Position numbers and translations under genes: made by a program
In this document: in pieces, positions 10,357 to 19,467 of the stretch
Numbering within the stretch: the first letter of the stretch is position 1
Layout: the number at the start of each line of letters is the position of its first letter
Notes under the pieces: generated by a model
What the model was told of the DNA's origin: nothing
Databases searched by the model: none
Seen by the model: the letters and a program-made list of their open reading frames with translations, nothing else
Assembly: GCF_000626715.1 (NCBI RefSeq)
Contig: NZ_AQRA01000013.1
Span: forward strand, 46,824-110,823
Length of the DNA stretch: 64,000 nt
Reading direction: 5' to 3'
Origin: Aquimarina atlantica
Lineage (GTDB): Bacteria; Bacteroidota; Bacteroidia; Flavobacteriales; Flavobacteriaceae

Positions 10357-10396
10357 GAAGTCGAAGACAAGTATTTGTCTTCGGCTTCTTTTTTTG
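10357..10396 (+). terminator. Rho-independent terminator after arsM
   Basis: A 12-bp stem (GAAGTCGAAGAC at 10357-10368 with GTCTTCGGCTTC at 10377-10388, one mismatch-type pair) closes an 8-base loop and is followed by seven T. It lies 29 bases after the arsM stop and ends the first arsenosugar transcription unit. Confidence 0.92.
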
Positions 10397-10477
10397 TTTT
10401 CTTTTATAAATACTGTAAGGTAATTCAAAACAATGCGTCGGATTATGAACAATTAATTCTTAACTACATATATACCG

Positions 10478-11596
10478 ATGATATTAATTCTTCTTTTTAT
10501 TGCTGCTTGTTTTTTGGCATATAGTAATGGTGCCAATGATAATTTTAAAGGCGTTGCCACACTCTTCGGAAGTGGAACTACGAATTACAAAAAAGCAATA
10601 AATTGGGCTACAATAACAACATTTTCAGGTTCTGTTGCTGCTATCTTTTTAGCCGAAGAACTGGTAAAAAACTTTTCTGGAAAAGGACTAGTGCCTAATG
10701 AATTAATCCAGATGCCGATTTTTGCGATCTCTATTGCTCTTGGAGCTGCCTTCACTGTATTTATTGCTACAAAAATAGGAATGCCAATATCAACAACTCA
10801 TAGTCTTGTAGGTGCTCTTTTTGGTGCTGGAGTAATGGCCATTGGTACAGAGTTTAATTTTGCAAAACTTGGGAAAACGTTTTTAGTTCCTCTTATTGTA
10901 AGCCCATTAATGGCTGCCGTATTAAGTTTAGTATTGTATATCATTTTTAGGTATATCAGGAAAAAACTTAATATCACAAAAAACAGTGGTATCTATATTG
11001 ATAAAAAACAAGAAGCTGAAGCGATACCAGTTGCTGCACACCATATGAGTACAGTCGCTAAAGAGACCAAAATCAAAACTTCTATTCACCACACCAAATT
11101 AGAGACCTACAATGGAAAACTATTAGGTATTAATTCTCAGAAAGTACTAGACAGTTTACATTATCTAAGTGCAGGGATTGTTAGTTTTGCACGAGGGCTT
11201 AACGATACTCCTAAAATTGTAGGCTTACTGTTAATCATTAATACTTTGGATATTAAATGGGGAATGATTGCAGTTGCCATAACCATGGCATTAGGAGGAC
11301 TTATAAACGCCAAAAAAGTTGGTGTTATCATGAGCAAAAAAATCACTCCTATGAATTCTGGACAAGGGTTTACGGCTAATATGATTACAGGTTTATTGGT
11401 AACTACAGCAAGTATTCATGGCTTACCTGTTTCTACAACACATGTGTCTGTTGGTTCTATATTTGGAATTGGCACGGTAACTAAAAAAGCAGATCCTAAG
11501 ATGATTTCTAAAATATTATTATCCTGGGTACTTACACTTCCGATAGCTGCTATTGCAAGTGGATTATTATTTAAATTGCTTCAAAGTATTCTATAG
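10478..11596 (+). CDS. inorganic phosphate transporter, PiT family
   Basis: A 372-residue membrane protein with about ten hydrophobic segments. Both PiT half-repeat signatures are present: YSNGANDNFKGVATLFGSG (residues 14-32) and SFARGLNDTPKIVGLLL (near 237-253), plus STTHSLVGALFGAG and STTHVSVGSIFGIG. It takes up phosphate with a cation. Arsenate is a phosphate analogue and PiT genes recur in arsenosugar loci, so arsenate or phosphate handling is likely. It starts 150 bases after the arsM gene, beyond its terminator, so it probably has its own promoter. Confidence 0.9.
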   Translation: MILILLFIAACFLAYSNGANDNFKGVATLFGSGTTNYKKAINWATITTFSGSVAAIFLAEELVKNFSGKGLVPNELIQMPIFAISIALGAAFTVFIATKIGMPISTTHSLVGALFGAGVMAIGTEFNFAKLGKTFLVPLIVSPLMAAVLSLVLYIIFRYIRKKLNITKNSGIYIDKKQEAEAIPVAAHHMSTVAKETKIKTSIHHTKLETYNGKLLGINSQKVLDSLHYLSAGIVSFARGLNDTPKIVGLLLIINTLDIKWGMIAVAITMALGGLINAKKVGVIMSKKITPMNSGQGFTANMITGLLVTTASIHGLPVSTTHVSVGSIFGIGTVTKKADPKMISKILLSWVLTLPIAAIASGLLFKLLQSIL

Positions 11597-11697
11597 CCAG
11601 GTTTTAAAAATTTACGAAGTTTGATTAACCCCATAAGAGCTTTAAAATCAATAAATTGTTATCTTTAGAAAGCAAATCATTTTAAAGATAAAACATC

Positions 11698-12816
11698 ATG
11701 GATAGAAGAGAATGGTTAAAATCTACTTCGTTGGGAGGGAGCTTTGCATTACTAGGAGGTTTAGGTATCACCAATGCATTGACATTAGAAGAAATCAATA
11801 CATTCAATCCCCGACCGTTATCAAAACATATACGATTAAGTTCTAATGAGAATCCTTATGGACCTTCAGAAAAGGTAAGAAAAGCGATTATAGCTGCTTT
11901 TGACCATAGTTGTAGATACCCGTATGCATATGCTGATGAATTAGCTACAATTTTGGCTCAAAAAGAAGGAGTAACCAAAGATCATATTATCATCTGCGGT
12001 GGCTCTACAGAAGGCTTAAAAATTACGGGGCTTACTTTTGCTGCAAATGGAGGAGAAATTATTGCCGGGAAGCCTACTTTTCTGGCGATGATGACATATG
12101 CCAAGCAATGGGGAGCAGTCGTAAACTGGGTACCGGTAGATGATGATAAAGGATATGATATGGCAGAGATCGAAAAACGAATTTCTTCAAAAACAAAATT
12201 AGTTTTTCTCTGTAATCCCAATAATCCAACTTCTACTATTCTTCCTTCAAAAAAGCTAATGGATTTTTGTGATACTATTAGTAATAAGACCATTCTATTT
12301 AGTGATGAAGCTTATTATGACTATATCGAAGATCCTAATTATCCTTCGATGGTCGAACTTGTAAAACAAGAAAAAGATGTGATCGTATCCAGAACATTTT
12401 CAAAAGTATATGGTATGGCAGGTCTTCGTATTGGTTATCTTATTGCAAAACCAGCTTTGGCAGAAAAACTTCGAAGAAACATGGTAGCTTATAGTAATGT
12501 TCCTGCTATTGCCGCTGCTAAAGAAGCATTGAATGATAAGGAGTTTTACAACTTCAGCCTACAAAAGACCTGGGAAGCAAAAGAGATGATTTATAAAACC
12601 CTGGATACTCTTAAACTCCCTTATGTAAAATCGCATACCAATTTTATCTTCTTTAAATCTGGAAAAAATATACGTACATTACATAAAGAAATGTTAGAAA
12701 AAGGAGTCTTAATAGGGCGACCGTTTCCTCCTTTTTTTGATTGGTGTAGAATAAGTACAGGAACCATCGAAGAGGTTACACTATTCACCCAGGCATTAGC
12801 CAGTCTTTATGAGTAA
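11698..12816 (+). CDS. PLP-dependent aminotransferase, HisC-like, with Tat-like signal
   Basis: A 372-residue fold-type I aminotransferase. RLSSNENPYGPSEKVRKAI is the HisC-like N-terminal block and SRTFSKVYGMAGLRIGYL carries the PLP lysine near residue 238; CNPNNPTSTILP and DEAYYDY are the cofactor-binding segments. The N terminus MDRREWLKSTSLGGSFALLGG looks like a twin-arginine export signal, so the enzyme may be periplasmic, which is unusual for a biosynthetic aminotransferase. The substrate is not known; involvement in the neighbouring arsenic pathway is only suggested by position. Confidence 0.87.
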   Translation: MDRREWLKSTSLGGSFALLGGLGITNALTLEEINTFNPRPLSKHIRLSSNENPYGPSEKVRKAIIAAFDHSCRYPYAYADELATILAQKEGVTKDHIIICGGSTEGLKITGLTFAANGGEIIAGKPTFLAMMTYAKQWGAVVNWVPVDDDKGYDMAEIEKRISSKTKLVFLCNPNNPTSTILPSKKLMDFCDTISNKTILFSDEAYYDYIEDPNYPSMVELVKQEKDVIVSRTFSKVYGMAGLRIGYLIAKPALAEKLRRNMVAYSNVPAIAAAKEALNDKEFYNFSLQKTWEAKEMIYKTLDTLKLPYVKSHTNFIFFKSGKNIRTLHKEMLEKGVLIGRPFPPFFDWCRISTGTIEEVTLFTQALASLYE

Positions 12817-12991
12817 TATGGCACTATTACAGATTAGATGCTACATTAAAACTATCATTTTACAAAAAAACAAATCATATAACGCGCTACAAATAGTCTA
12901 TTAACCCCCTAAACACTAGTTTTTTACCCCTTGATCACTTTTGTATAATACTATATTTTAAGTCCTAATATTAACAACAAAAAAAACGAGT

Positions 12992-14497
12992 ATGGACTTA
13001 GGAGAAGTAAAAATTGCAGTTGGTATCAATGTAGATATTATTAAAGGGATTGTTACTCATTTATATGCTACAGAAGTTATTCCTTCATCATTTGAATTTG
13101 GAGATATTCAAATCCAAATCAATGAACCAACAATAGAGGTTAGAGAGCCTGCTACTAACAATGCCAGGATAGGTTTACATATTACCGGTGAGTTTAAGAA
13201 TGGAGATTCTGATGCTTCTCCGTTTGATATTTGGATGAAACTTAGACCTTTTGTAAGAAGTGTTTCTGGGTCATCTCCCGTTGCAGCATTATCTGTTGAT
13301 GAAGTAGAAGAAGCTACCCCAGAAGATATTGGTGGACTCGTAGGTACATTTGCTACCGGTTTAATCGATGATATTTTACAAAACATGGATATTCCTATTT
13401 ATAATTCGTTGATCGGGGGAATAGAGGGTTCTGTTTTTGAAGAAGATGAAATCCCTAATCGATCTACCTGGAATACCGATTTCTACCTGGGAGCTACCTC
13501 ACAAATAGAACATGTACAGGTTGGGTTTCCGCCGGGACAACCACAAAACCCACAAGTAAACAATAGTACGATGTTGGACACTACTCCTGCACTAATCGCC
13601 ACATTAGCATTACCTGGAGAATCTGCTCAAATGCCTGAAAATCACTCTATAGTTCCAGAAAATACTGGAATTCAAATTATCATATCCAGAGATGCTATGG
13701 ATACTGTATTGGCCAAAAAAGCAGAAGAAAAAGTAGGAGAAAGCATCGAAGGAGCTACCATAAATGCTATGCAAATGAGTATGCATGATTTAGGAATTGA
13801 GATAAGTGGTGAAGCCGAAAAATCGGGAGCAACTATAGAATGGGATGGTGTTTTACTTCTGTTTTTTAGAAAATTCTACAATGTAAAAGGCTCTATTCGC
13901 TGGCATGATGGATTTGTAAATGTATTTACCAGCGGGATTGATGTTGATGTAGATATTCCTTGGTATATCAAACTGCTAAGAGCATTTTTATTCGTTTTAG
14001 GGCCTATTGGCTGGATACTTGATGCTACTTTGATTGCTCCAAAAATTAGTGAGGCAGACGAAGCGCCTGATCTTGTACGAGGAGCTTTTAGAGAAGAGGT
14101 TGGTGAAGCACTTCGGGATATGATTGGTAACGTCGGAGGGCTCTCTGGAGAAGATGAAGTGCCTTTTATGGATTTCGGACAAGATTCCTGGGTTCTTAAT
14201 GGACATTACACGCATAGTATTCTTGCTTTTTCGGGGCTTAATCGCGATGAAATAGACAATGTAGAACATGATGTATTCGAAATAGAAGGAGCCCACGGTT
14301 CTTCGGTAGGAATGATTAACCTGGCTAGCGGATATCGACTTCATCCTGAAGAATTGGGTAGACTATTAAAGAAAGGTATTATGGAGATTCCTAATGTACA
14401 TGGCGTAGAGGCTGATTATGGGTTCTATGTTAGAACAAATCCTAATGATGATACTACAGATAACTTAGTAGACCCTTTAGAGATTCATACTGATTGA
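12992..14497 (+). CDS. hypothetical protein, 501 aa, no recognised family
   Basis: I do not recognise this protein. It has no signal peptide, is acidic and beta-rich, and starts MDLGEVKIAVGINVDII after an AT-rich leader. A hydrophobic stretch near residues 323-350 (IPWYIKLLRAFLFVLGPIGW) could be one or two membrane segments or a buried hairpin. The alternating long beta-strands with DIQIQINEPTIEVREP and the later WDGVLLLFFRKFYNVKGSIRW recall tubular lipid-binding (TULIP-type) proteins, but this is a guess. It stands alone between the aminotransferase and DUF547 genes, and two inverted repeats follow it. Confidence 0.8.
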   Translation: MDLGEVKIAVGINVDIIKGIVTHLYATEVIPSSFEFGDIQIQINEPTIEVREPATNNARIGLHITGEFKNGDSDASPFDIWMKLRPFVRSVSGSSPVAALSVDEVEEATPEDIGGLVGTFATGLIDDILQNMDIPIYNSLIGGIEGSVFEEDEIPNRSTWNTDFYLGATSQIEHVQVGFPPGQPQNPQVNNSTMLDTTPALIATLALPGESAQMPENHSIVPENTGIQIIISRDAMDTVLAKKAEEKVGESIEGATINAMQMSMHDLGIEISGEAEKSGATIEWDGVLLLFFRKFYNVKGSIRWHDGFVNVFTSGIDVDVDIPWYIKLLRAFLFVLGPIGWILDATLIAPKISEADEAPDLVRGAFREEVGEALRDMIGNVGGLSGEDEVPFMDFGQDSWVLNGHYTHSILAFSGLNRDEIDNVEHDVFEIEGAHGSSVGMINLASGYRLHPEELGRLLKKGIMEIPNVHGVEADYGFYVRTNPNDDTTDNLVDPLEIHTD

Positions 14498-14505
14498 TCA
14501 TCTAT

Positions 14506-14579
14506 AATCCTATTTTGGTAGGATTAAATTAAAAAGTGTCAATTCAAGTATTTCTTCTAAAAACGAAGTACTTGAATTG
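14506..14579. repeat. two inverted repeats after the 501-aa gene (possible terminator)
   Basis: First, AATCCTA (14506-14512) pairs perfectly with TAGGATT (14519-14525). Second, a 15-bp stem pairs 14540-14554 with 14565-14579 (core CAATTCAAGTA / TACTTGAATTG) around a 10-base loop. Neither is followed by a good T-run on the plus strand; the second has a short T-run on the minus strand. They probably stop transcription of the upstream gene, but could be a regulatory structure for the DUF547 gene. Confidence 0.5.
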
Positions 14580-14695
14580 GCTAATTTTAATATCAAAAAG
14601 TAGATCACTATTTAGTTTTTTAGAGAATCTTCATCATACTCAGAATTTTATCCAACAGGAAATGTATCTTAGTTAGCTTAAAAAGTGATCGCCAA

Positions 14696-15604
14696 ATGAG
14701 GAACCTATTTTTTATCGTATTAATTTGTGTATCTGTTGCCTGCGGCGGAAGTAAAAAAGCTATTCAGAATACAACTCCCGAAGAGCATACTACAACTGAA
14801 GAAAAAGAAAATACTCCTACAGTTACTGTTCCTATAGAAGAAAAAGCACCAGATACAACGATTGAAAAAGTAGAACCAGAAGAAGAAATTGAAGAAGTTT
14901 CACAACAACAAAAAGAGACCGTTGTTACACCAAAAGAAGAACCAAAAGCTGGTATCATTGAAGCATTTAATCATCAATCGTGGAATGATTTACTACAGAA
15001 ACATGTTTCTGCTACCGGTACTGTACATTATATCGGTTTTAAACAAGATTACTTTGTATTGAAATTATATCTAGAGGCATTAAGTAAAAATATCCCCGCA
15101 GAAAACTGGAGTAAATCTGATGTCTTAGCATATTGGATAAATGTATATAATGCATTTACTATAAAATTAATTCTAGACAATTATCCTATAAAAAGTATTA
15201 AAGACATTAAGGATCCTTGGGATTTGCGTTTTTTTAAGCTAGGAAGTAAGTGGTATACTCTTAATGACGTAGAACATAGAATTTTACGAAAAATGGGAGA
15301 TCCCAGGATTCATTTTGGTATAAATTGTGCCTCTATTTCTTGCCCTTCATTATTAAACAAAGCGTTCACCGCTCAAAATGTAGATCATGAATTAGAAAAA
15401 TTAGCGATTAACTTTATTAACGATACTAAACGGAATACAATAACTGCTAATAGCGTTCAACTTTCTAAAATATTTACCTGGTTTGCAAAAGATTTTAAAA
15501 CCGAAGGTTCTTTAATTCATTTTTTAAATAAATACTCTAGAATTACTATTAATTCTAATGCAAAAAAGAGTTTTAAAAAATACAATTGGAGCTTAAACGA
15601 ATAG
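14696..15604 (+). CDS. DUF547 domain lipoprotein
   Basis: A 302-residue protein with a lipoprotein signal (MRNLFFIVLICVSVACGGSKK, lipobox Cys at 16), then an acidic Thr/Glu/Pro-rich linker to about residue 88, then a DUF547 domain. Domain blocks seen are VLAYWINVYNAFTIKLILDNYP, LNDVEHRILRKMGDPRIHFGINCASISCP and IFTWFAKDFK. The conserved NCASISCP region with two Cys suggests a metal or thiol site. Function is unknown. It is the first of two adjacent DUF547 genes between the ArsM/PiT and TIGR04283 parts of the locus. Confidence 0.9.
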   Translation: MRNLFFIVLICVSVACGGSKKAIQNTTPEEHTTTEEKENTPTVTVPIEEKAPDTTIEKVEPEEEIEEVSQQQKETVVTPKEEPKAGIIEAFNHQSWNDLLQKHVSATGTVHYIGFKQDYFVLKLYLEALSKNIPAENWSKSDVLAYWINVYNAFTIKLILDNYPIKSIKDIKDPWDLRFFKLGSKWYTLNDVEHRILRKMGDPRIHFGINCASISCPSLLNKAFTAQNVDHELEKLAINFINDTKRNTITANSVQLSKIFTWFAKDFKTEGSLIHFLNKYSRITINSNAKKSFKKYNWSLNE

Positions 15605-15984
15605 TAAAACTCTTATAATGTTTTACTCATTTATTGTCTAAATTCTTATTCCAACGTAAAACTTCTGGGAAAATAAGTAGTTGATTATGGCTTTTTAAAA
15701 AGTTAAATTTTACCTAAAAACCTTAATCTAATACTGGCAGAGTTACTCTAATTATTTAAAAAACCATCATCACTATTAAATATTGATAATCAAATACTTA
15801 ACATCTTTTATTTAATCACAAGCTATCTCTTCTCTTTATATTTTATACTTCTAATCATTCACCCAAAAATCAACTAAAACTGAATTTTAACTGTAAGTTC
15901 ATTTCCTGATTCTCTACTAAAACCATAGATTTTAAAAGAAGAGTTTATAAAAATTAAATAATAACCATTCTAAAACCTAAGAAA
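15605..15984. other. 380-base intergenic region between the two DUF547 genes
   Basis: No gene seen. A short inverted repeat AGTAAAAC / GTTTTACT (15603-15610 and 15620-15627) overlaps the stop of the upstream gene and may be a weak terminator. The rest is AT-rich without a convincing full promoter; the downstream DUF547 gene presumably starts transcription here. Confidence 0.6.
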
Positions 15985-16734
15985 ATGAAAGCTCCCAAAA
16001 TTATAGTAATGTTATTTGCCATATTATCTTTAAATCAGATTCAATCACAAAACAGTTTTGATCACATCATTTGGGATCAAGCGTTACTCCTAAATGTGTC
16101 TGATGACGGAAAAGTGGATTATAATGGATTTATGAGAGATAGCTCTCAATTATACCGATATTTTAAACAACTTTCTGAAAACCCACCTCAGGAAAATTGG
16201 ACAAGAGAAGAGAAATTAGCATATTGGATCAACGCCTATAATGCATATACGATAAAGCTTGTAATAGATAGTTACCCGTTAAAAAGTATCAAAGATCTTG
16301 AAGATCCCTGGGGTAAAAAATTCTTCAAAATTGATGGAGTATGGTATAGTTTGGGTGAGTTAGAACACAAAATCTTAAGAAAATTTGGTGACCCAAGAAT
16401 CCACTTTGCTATCAACTGTGCATCGATTTCTTGTCCCGTGGTATGGAACAGAGCGTATACTGCAGAGAACCTTAATACTGCTCTTGATAGTCAAACCGAA
16501 AAATTTATTAATGACCCTACCCGAAATACAATTACAAAAGACAAAGTCATAGTGTCGAAAATATTTAGCTGGTATAAAAGAGATTTTAAAGTAAATGGTG
16601 GTGATGTTAAGGACTTTATTAACAGATACTCTGCAATAAAAATTGAAAAACAATCCAAAAAAGGGTATAAAGAATACAATTGGGGATTAAATGAACAGTC
16701 AAAAGATTATCCTTCGGCAGTTGTACTGGATTAG
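15985..16734 (+). CDS. DUF547 domain protein, exported
   Basis: A 249-residue paralogue of the preceding gene, with a cleavable signal peptide (MKAPKIIVMLFAILSLNQIQSQ) and no lipobox or acidic linker. It shares LAYWINAYNAYTIKLVIDSYP, GELEHKILRKFGDPRIHFAINCASISCP and IFSWYKRDFK. The two copies probably arose by tandem duplication. Function unknown. The conserved tail KKGYKEYNWGLNEQ is followed, after the stop, by a decayed second copy of the same tail. Confidence 0.9.
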   Translation: MKAPKIIVMLFAILSLNQIQSQNSFDHIIWDQALLLNVSDDGKVDYNGFMRDSSQLYRYFKQLSENPPQENWTREEKLAYWINAYNAYTIKLVIDSYPLKSIKDLEDPWGKKFFKIDGVWYSLGELEHKILRKFGDPRIHFAINCASISCPVVWNRAYTAENLNTALDSQTEKFINDPTRNTITKDKVIVSKIFSWYKRDFKVNGGDVKDFINRYSAIKIEKQSKKGYKEYNWGLNEQSKDYPSAVVLD

Positions 16735-16739
16735 AAAAC

Positions 16740-16778
16740 AAAAAAGAGAATAAAGAATATGATTGGGAGCTTAAACCC
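16740..16778 (+). pseudogene. remnant of a DUF547 C-terminal tail
   Basis: The bases just after the stop of the DUF547 gene read, in another frame, KKENKEYDWELKP, matching its own tail KKGYKEYNWGLNE. The nucleotide match is strong too (AAAGAATAnnATTGGG). It has no start of its own, so it is a leftover of a duplication or recombination. It runs directly into the left end of the 177-bp repeat element. Confidence 0.6.
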
Positions 16779-16947
16779 GCATTATACATTAGAAAATCTA
16801 TTACGTATTGAAACCACTTCAAAATATACCGTTGCACTACATTTTTCAATTTAACCGTAGCGATGCTATGCTAAAATTAAGAAAATGTCATATTTTCTAG
16901 TAGTTTCAAGCCTCATAACGAAATTCTAATGTATAATGCAGGTTAAA
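16771..16947. mobile_element. 177-bp MITE-like element, copy A
   Basis: The 24-base ends 16771-16794 and 16924-16947 are inverted repeats of each other with only two mismatches (core CATTATACATTAGAA). The interior has no gene and includes a small inverted repeat TAGCGATGCTA. A 176-bp relative with the same ends lies at 45122-45297. The size, the terminal inverted repeats and the lack of coding capacity fit a miniature inverted-repeat element. Exact termini and target-site duplications cannot be fixed from two diverged copies. Confidence 0.6.
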
Positions 16948-16984
16948 TGAGTAAATTTACAATATAATCGAATTCTGAATAAAA

Positions 16985-17698
16985 TTGAAAATATCCATTA
17001 TTATCCCCATATTAAATGAAGCAGAAACAATTAGTCGTTTGATTTCTCATCTAATTAAATCTTGTGATACTAAAGAAAATATAAAAGAAATTATAATTGT
17101 AGATGGCGGTAGTGTTGATGGTTCTCAAGATATTGTAAATACGGCACTAAAAAATGAATCAATTTTGATTAAACTTCTTACCTCAGAAAAAGGTCGTGCC
17201 AAACAATTAAATACGGGAGGTAAAGCTGCAAAAGGTGATATTCTGTACTTTCTTCATGCAGATTCTTTCCCTCCGCAAGGTTTTGATAATGATATCATAG
17301 CAGAAGTTAGAAAAGGAAATAATGCTGGTTGTTTTAGGATGAAATTTGACTCTAATCATTGGTGGTTACGTTTTCTTGGGTGGTTAACACAATTTAAAAG
17401 TAAGCGATGTCGAGGTGGTGATCAGAGTCAATTTATAACCTCAACTCTATTTCGGCAAATCGACGGCTATGACGAATCTTTTATCGTTTATGAAGATAAT
17501 GACCTTGTCGATCGTTTATTTGCAATTAAACAATTTGTAATCATCCCTAAATATGTGATTACTTCTGCCAGACGTTATGAAGAGATTGGTGTCTGGCGTT
17601 TGCAATATCATTTTTTAAATATTCATATGCGAAGATGGATGGGAGCCTCATCAGAAGATCTATATCGTTACTATAAAGAAAAAGTTGTTAATCTATAA
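16985..17698 (+). CDS. TIGR04283 family arsenosugar biosynthesis glycosyltransferase
   Basis: A 237-residue family 2 glycosyltransferase. ISIIIPILNEAETISRLISH is the GT2 N terminus, IIIVDGGSVDGSQDIV follows, and DILYFLHADSFPP carries the metal-binding acidic motif. RCRGGDQSQFITSTLFRQIDGYDE is typical of TIGR04283, the usual partner of TIGR04282 near arsS. It would transfer the sugar or glycerol part in arsenosugar assembly. The start is TTG at 16985, right at the conserved N terminus; there is no ATG nearby. Its stop overlaps the convergent lipoprotein gene by 11 bases. Confidence 0.87.
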   Translation: MKISIIIPILNEAETISRLISHLIKSCDTKENIKEIIIVDGGSVDGSQDIVNTALKNESILIKLLTSEKGRAKQLNTGGKAAKGDILYFLHADSFPPQGFDNDIIAEVRKGNNAGCFRMKFDSNHWWLRFLGWLTQFKSKRCRGGDQSQFITSTLFRQIDGYDESFIVYEDNDLVDRLFAIKQFVIIPKYVITSARRYEEIGVWRLQYHFLNIHMRRWMGASSEDLYRYYKEKVVNL

Positions 17699-18170
17699 CG
17701 TTTAGTTCTTCTATAGTATTGGCAATCTTATTTTTAAACACTACAATTTCTGTACTTTGATCTTCGGTATGATCTACATCGACATTATATTTCTTTATTT
17801 TTCCATCAGACATTTGTAATACAAAACAAAACCCTCCCTGATCTGCACAATCCGGACACCCATACGTTTTGCCAGTACCATTTTTTAACTCATTAGGAAT
17901 ACTGGATAACAATGAATTATATTTTTCAAATACTTCTTTAGAATACTCAAAAGAGCTTTTAAATGTAAAATCATTACTATAATACTTTACAGTAGTATCT
18001 TTTGTTATTTTTTCTGTATCTATTTTAAATACAGTGAAACAATTTTCAAGACATTCTCCTGTGTATTTTCCAAAAACTAAAGATTCAATAGTATTTTCTG
18101 TAGTAGTATCATCATCATTATTGCAGGACAAAAACAAAAAGGGAATTAAAATGAAGTAAAATGATTTCAT
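17688..18170 (-). CDS. hypothetical lipoprotein
   Basis: A 160-residue protein with a lipoprotein signal (MKSFYFILIPFLFLSCNNDDD, lipobox Cys at 16) and an acidic post-Cys region typical of Bacteroidota surface export. The mature part has two Cys pairs (GECLENCF and GCPDCADQGGFCF) and no family I can name. It is convergent with, and overlaps by 11 bases, the TIGR04283 gene. Confidence 0.75.
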   Translation of the reverse strand: MKSFYFILIPFLFLSCNNDDDTTTENTIESLVFGKYTGECLENCFTVFKIDTEKITKDTTVKYYSNDFTFKSSFEYSKEVFEKYNSLLSSIPNELKNGTGKTYGCPDCADQGGFCFVLQMSDGKIKKYNVDVDHTEDQSTEIVVFKNKIANTIEELNVID

Positions 18171-18270
18171 CTGTTTATATTTTTATACTTAGTAGATAAC
18201 AGATATAAAAAATGGTTGCGTATATCCAAATATCAGAATCAGGATTAAATAGCACTACATTCAATAGAAA

Positions 18271-18308
18271 AAAACGACTTTTATATAGATTAATATAAAA
18301 GTCGTTTT
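18271..18308 (-). terminator. Rho-independent terminator of the alpha/beta hydrolase gene
   Basis: A perfect 16-bp stem (18271-18286 with 18293-18308; core ACGACTTTTATAT) has a 6-base loop. Read leftward it ends in a run of seven T, so it terminates the hydrolase gene whose stop is at 18333. Confidence 0.92.
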
Positions 18309-18332
18309 GCATCATTTATAGGTTTAGACACT

Positions 18333-19310
18333 CTATTTAATGTTATTTTTCTTTAAAAAATTAAGAATATAACCTGCTATTTCATCTCCTTTTTCTTCTA
18401 GAGCAAAATGCCCTGTATCTAATAAATGAAATTCTATATTTTTTAAATCTCTCTTATAGGGATACGCACCTTCTGCCGGAAAAATACGATCATTTTTACC
18501 CCAAACAATTAATGTGGGCGGCTGGTAATCCCTTAAGTATTTTTGCCATTTGGGATACAACGGAATATTAGTTCTGTAGTCATAAAACATCGCTAACTGA
18601 ATCTCATTATTCTCTTTTCGTGTTAAATGCTGTAAATCGATTTCCCAGTTGTCAGGACTAATCTTATTAACTTCTTTAACACCATGAGTATATTGCCATT
18701 TTAATCCTTCTATCTTATGAAAACCTTCTAAAGCTTTACCATTTTTAACAGATGGGTCATTCCAGTATGTTTTAAGAGGGTCCCAAAACTCTCTGATACC
18801 TTCATTGTAAGCATTACCATTTTGAATGATTAGTGACTCGATACGGTTAGGATATTTAGCAGCAATTCTAAACCCTACAGGAGCACCATAGTCCATAAGA
18901 TAGATGCTAAACTTCTTTACCTTCAGTGTAGTCAAAAAACCTTCAATAATAGTAGCCATATTATCAAAAGTATAGTCAAATTCTGATAGTAATGGTTGTT
19001 CCGACCTTCCGTATCCTGGGTAATCTGGTGCCAAAATATGATAATCATCTGCCAGGTCAACAATCAAATTTCTAAACATATGGGATGATGTGGGGTATCC
19101 ATGCAACAATACGATAGTAGGTTTACTTTTTGAGCCTGCTTCTCTGTAAAATATATCCACCCCATGTACATTAACAGTTTTATATCGTGTTGGTGTAACT
19201 AGTGATTTTTTATCCTTATTTTCTATTTCTAAATTCTTCGTAAAAGAATACGTGGTTAACGTAATCATTGCAAATACTGCAATTCCTAGTGTGATTTTTA
19301 TTATTTTCAT
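18333..19310 (-). CDS. alpha/beta hydrolase, epoxide hydrolase/haloalkane dehalogenase-like
   Basis: A 325-residue protein with an N-terminal signal or anchor (IIKITLGIAVFAMITLTTYSF). The core starts near residue 45; LLHGYPTSSHMFRNL carries the HGxP oxyanion motif and DYPGYGRSEQP the next strand. The nucleophile elbow reads LMDYGAPVGF, so Asp rather than Ser is the likely nucleophile, as in epoxide hydrolases and dehalogenases. The late acid lies near VWGKNDRIFP and the His in DTGHFALEE. The substrate is unknown. A perfect 20-bp TetR-type operator lies 35-54 bases upstream of the start. Confidence 0.88.
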   Translation of the reverse strand: MKIIKITLGIAVFAMITLTTYSFTKNLEIENKDKKSLVTPTRYKTVNVHGVDIFYREAGSKSKPTIVLLHGYPTSSHMFRNLIVDLADDYHILAPDYPGYGRSEQPLLSEFDYTFDNMATIIEGFLTTLKVKKFSIYLMDYGAPVGFRIAAKYPNRIESLIIQNGNAYNEGIREFWDPLKTYWNDPSVKNGKALEGFHKIEGLKWQYTHGVKEVNKISPDNWEIDLQHLTRKENNEIQLAMFYDYRTNIPLYPKWQKYLRDYQPPTLIVWGKNDRIFPAEGAYPYKRDLKNIEFHLLDTGHFALEEKGDEIAGYILNFLKKNNIK

Positions 19311-19344
19311 GATTTCAAAAGTGTAATGTTACTAATTTATTTTT

Positions 19345-19364
19345 ATTACCGAACGTTCGGTAAT
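19345..19364. promoter_or_regulatory. TetR-type operator 1 (perfect 20-bp palindrome)
   Basis: ATTACCGAACGTTCGGTAAT is a perfect palindrome directly upstream of the hydrolase gene. Its core recurs at 19975-19992. The form is typical of TetR/AcrR-family operators. A candidate -33/-7 pair on the minus strand (TTCG within the operator and TAACATTA 18 bases on) is weaker than the one at operator 2. The regulator is not next to these genes. Confidence 0.75.
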
Positions 19365-19467
19365 TTTTTTATATAAAAAAATAATACTATTATAATTTTC
19401 TTTTCTTTTTTACTTCAATACGTGCTATATTAGCCTTGATACGGTACAAAAATAAATTTTAGAATTC

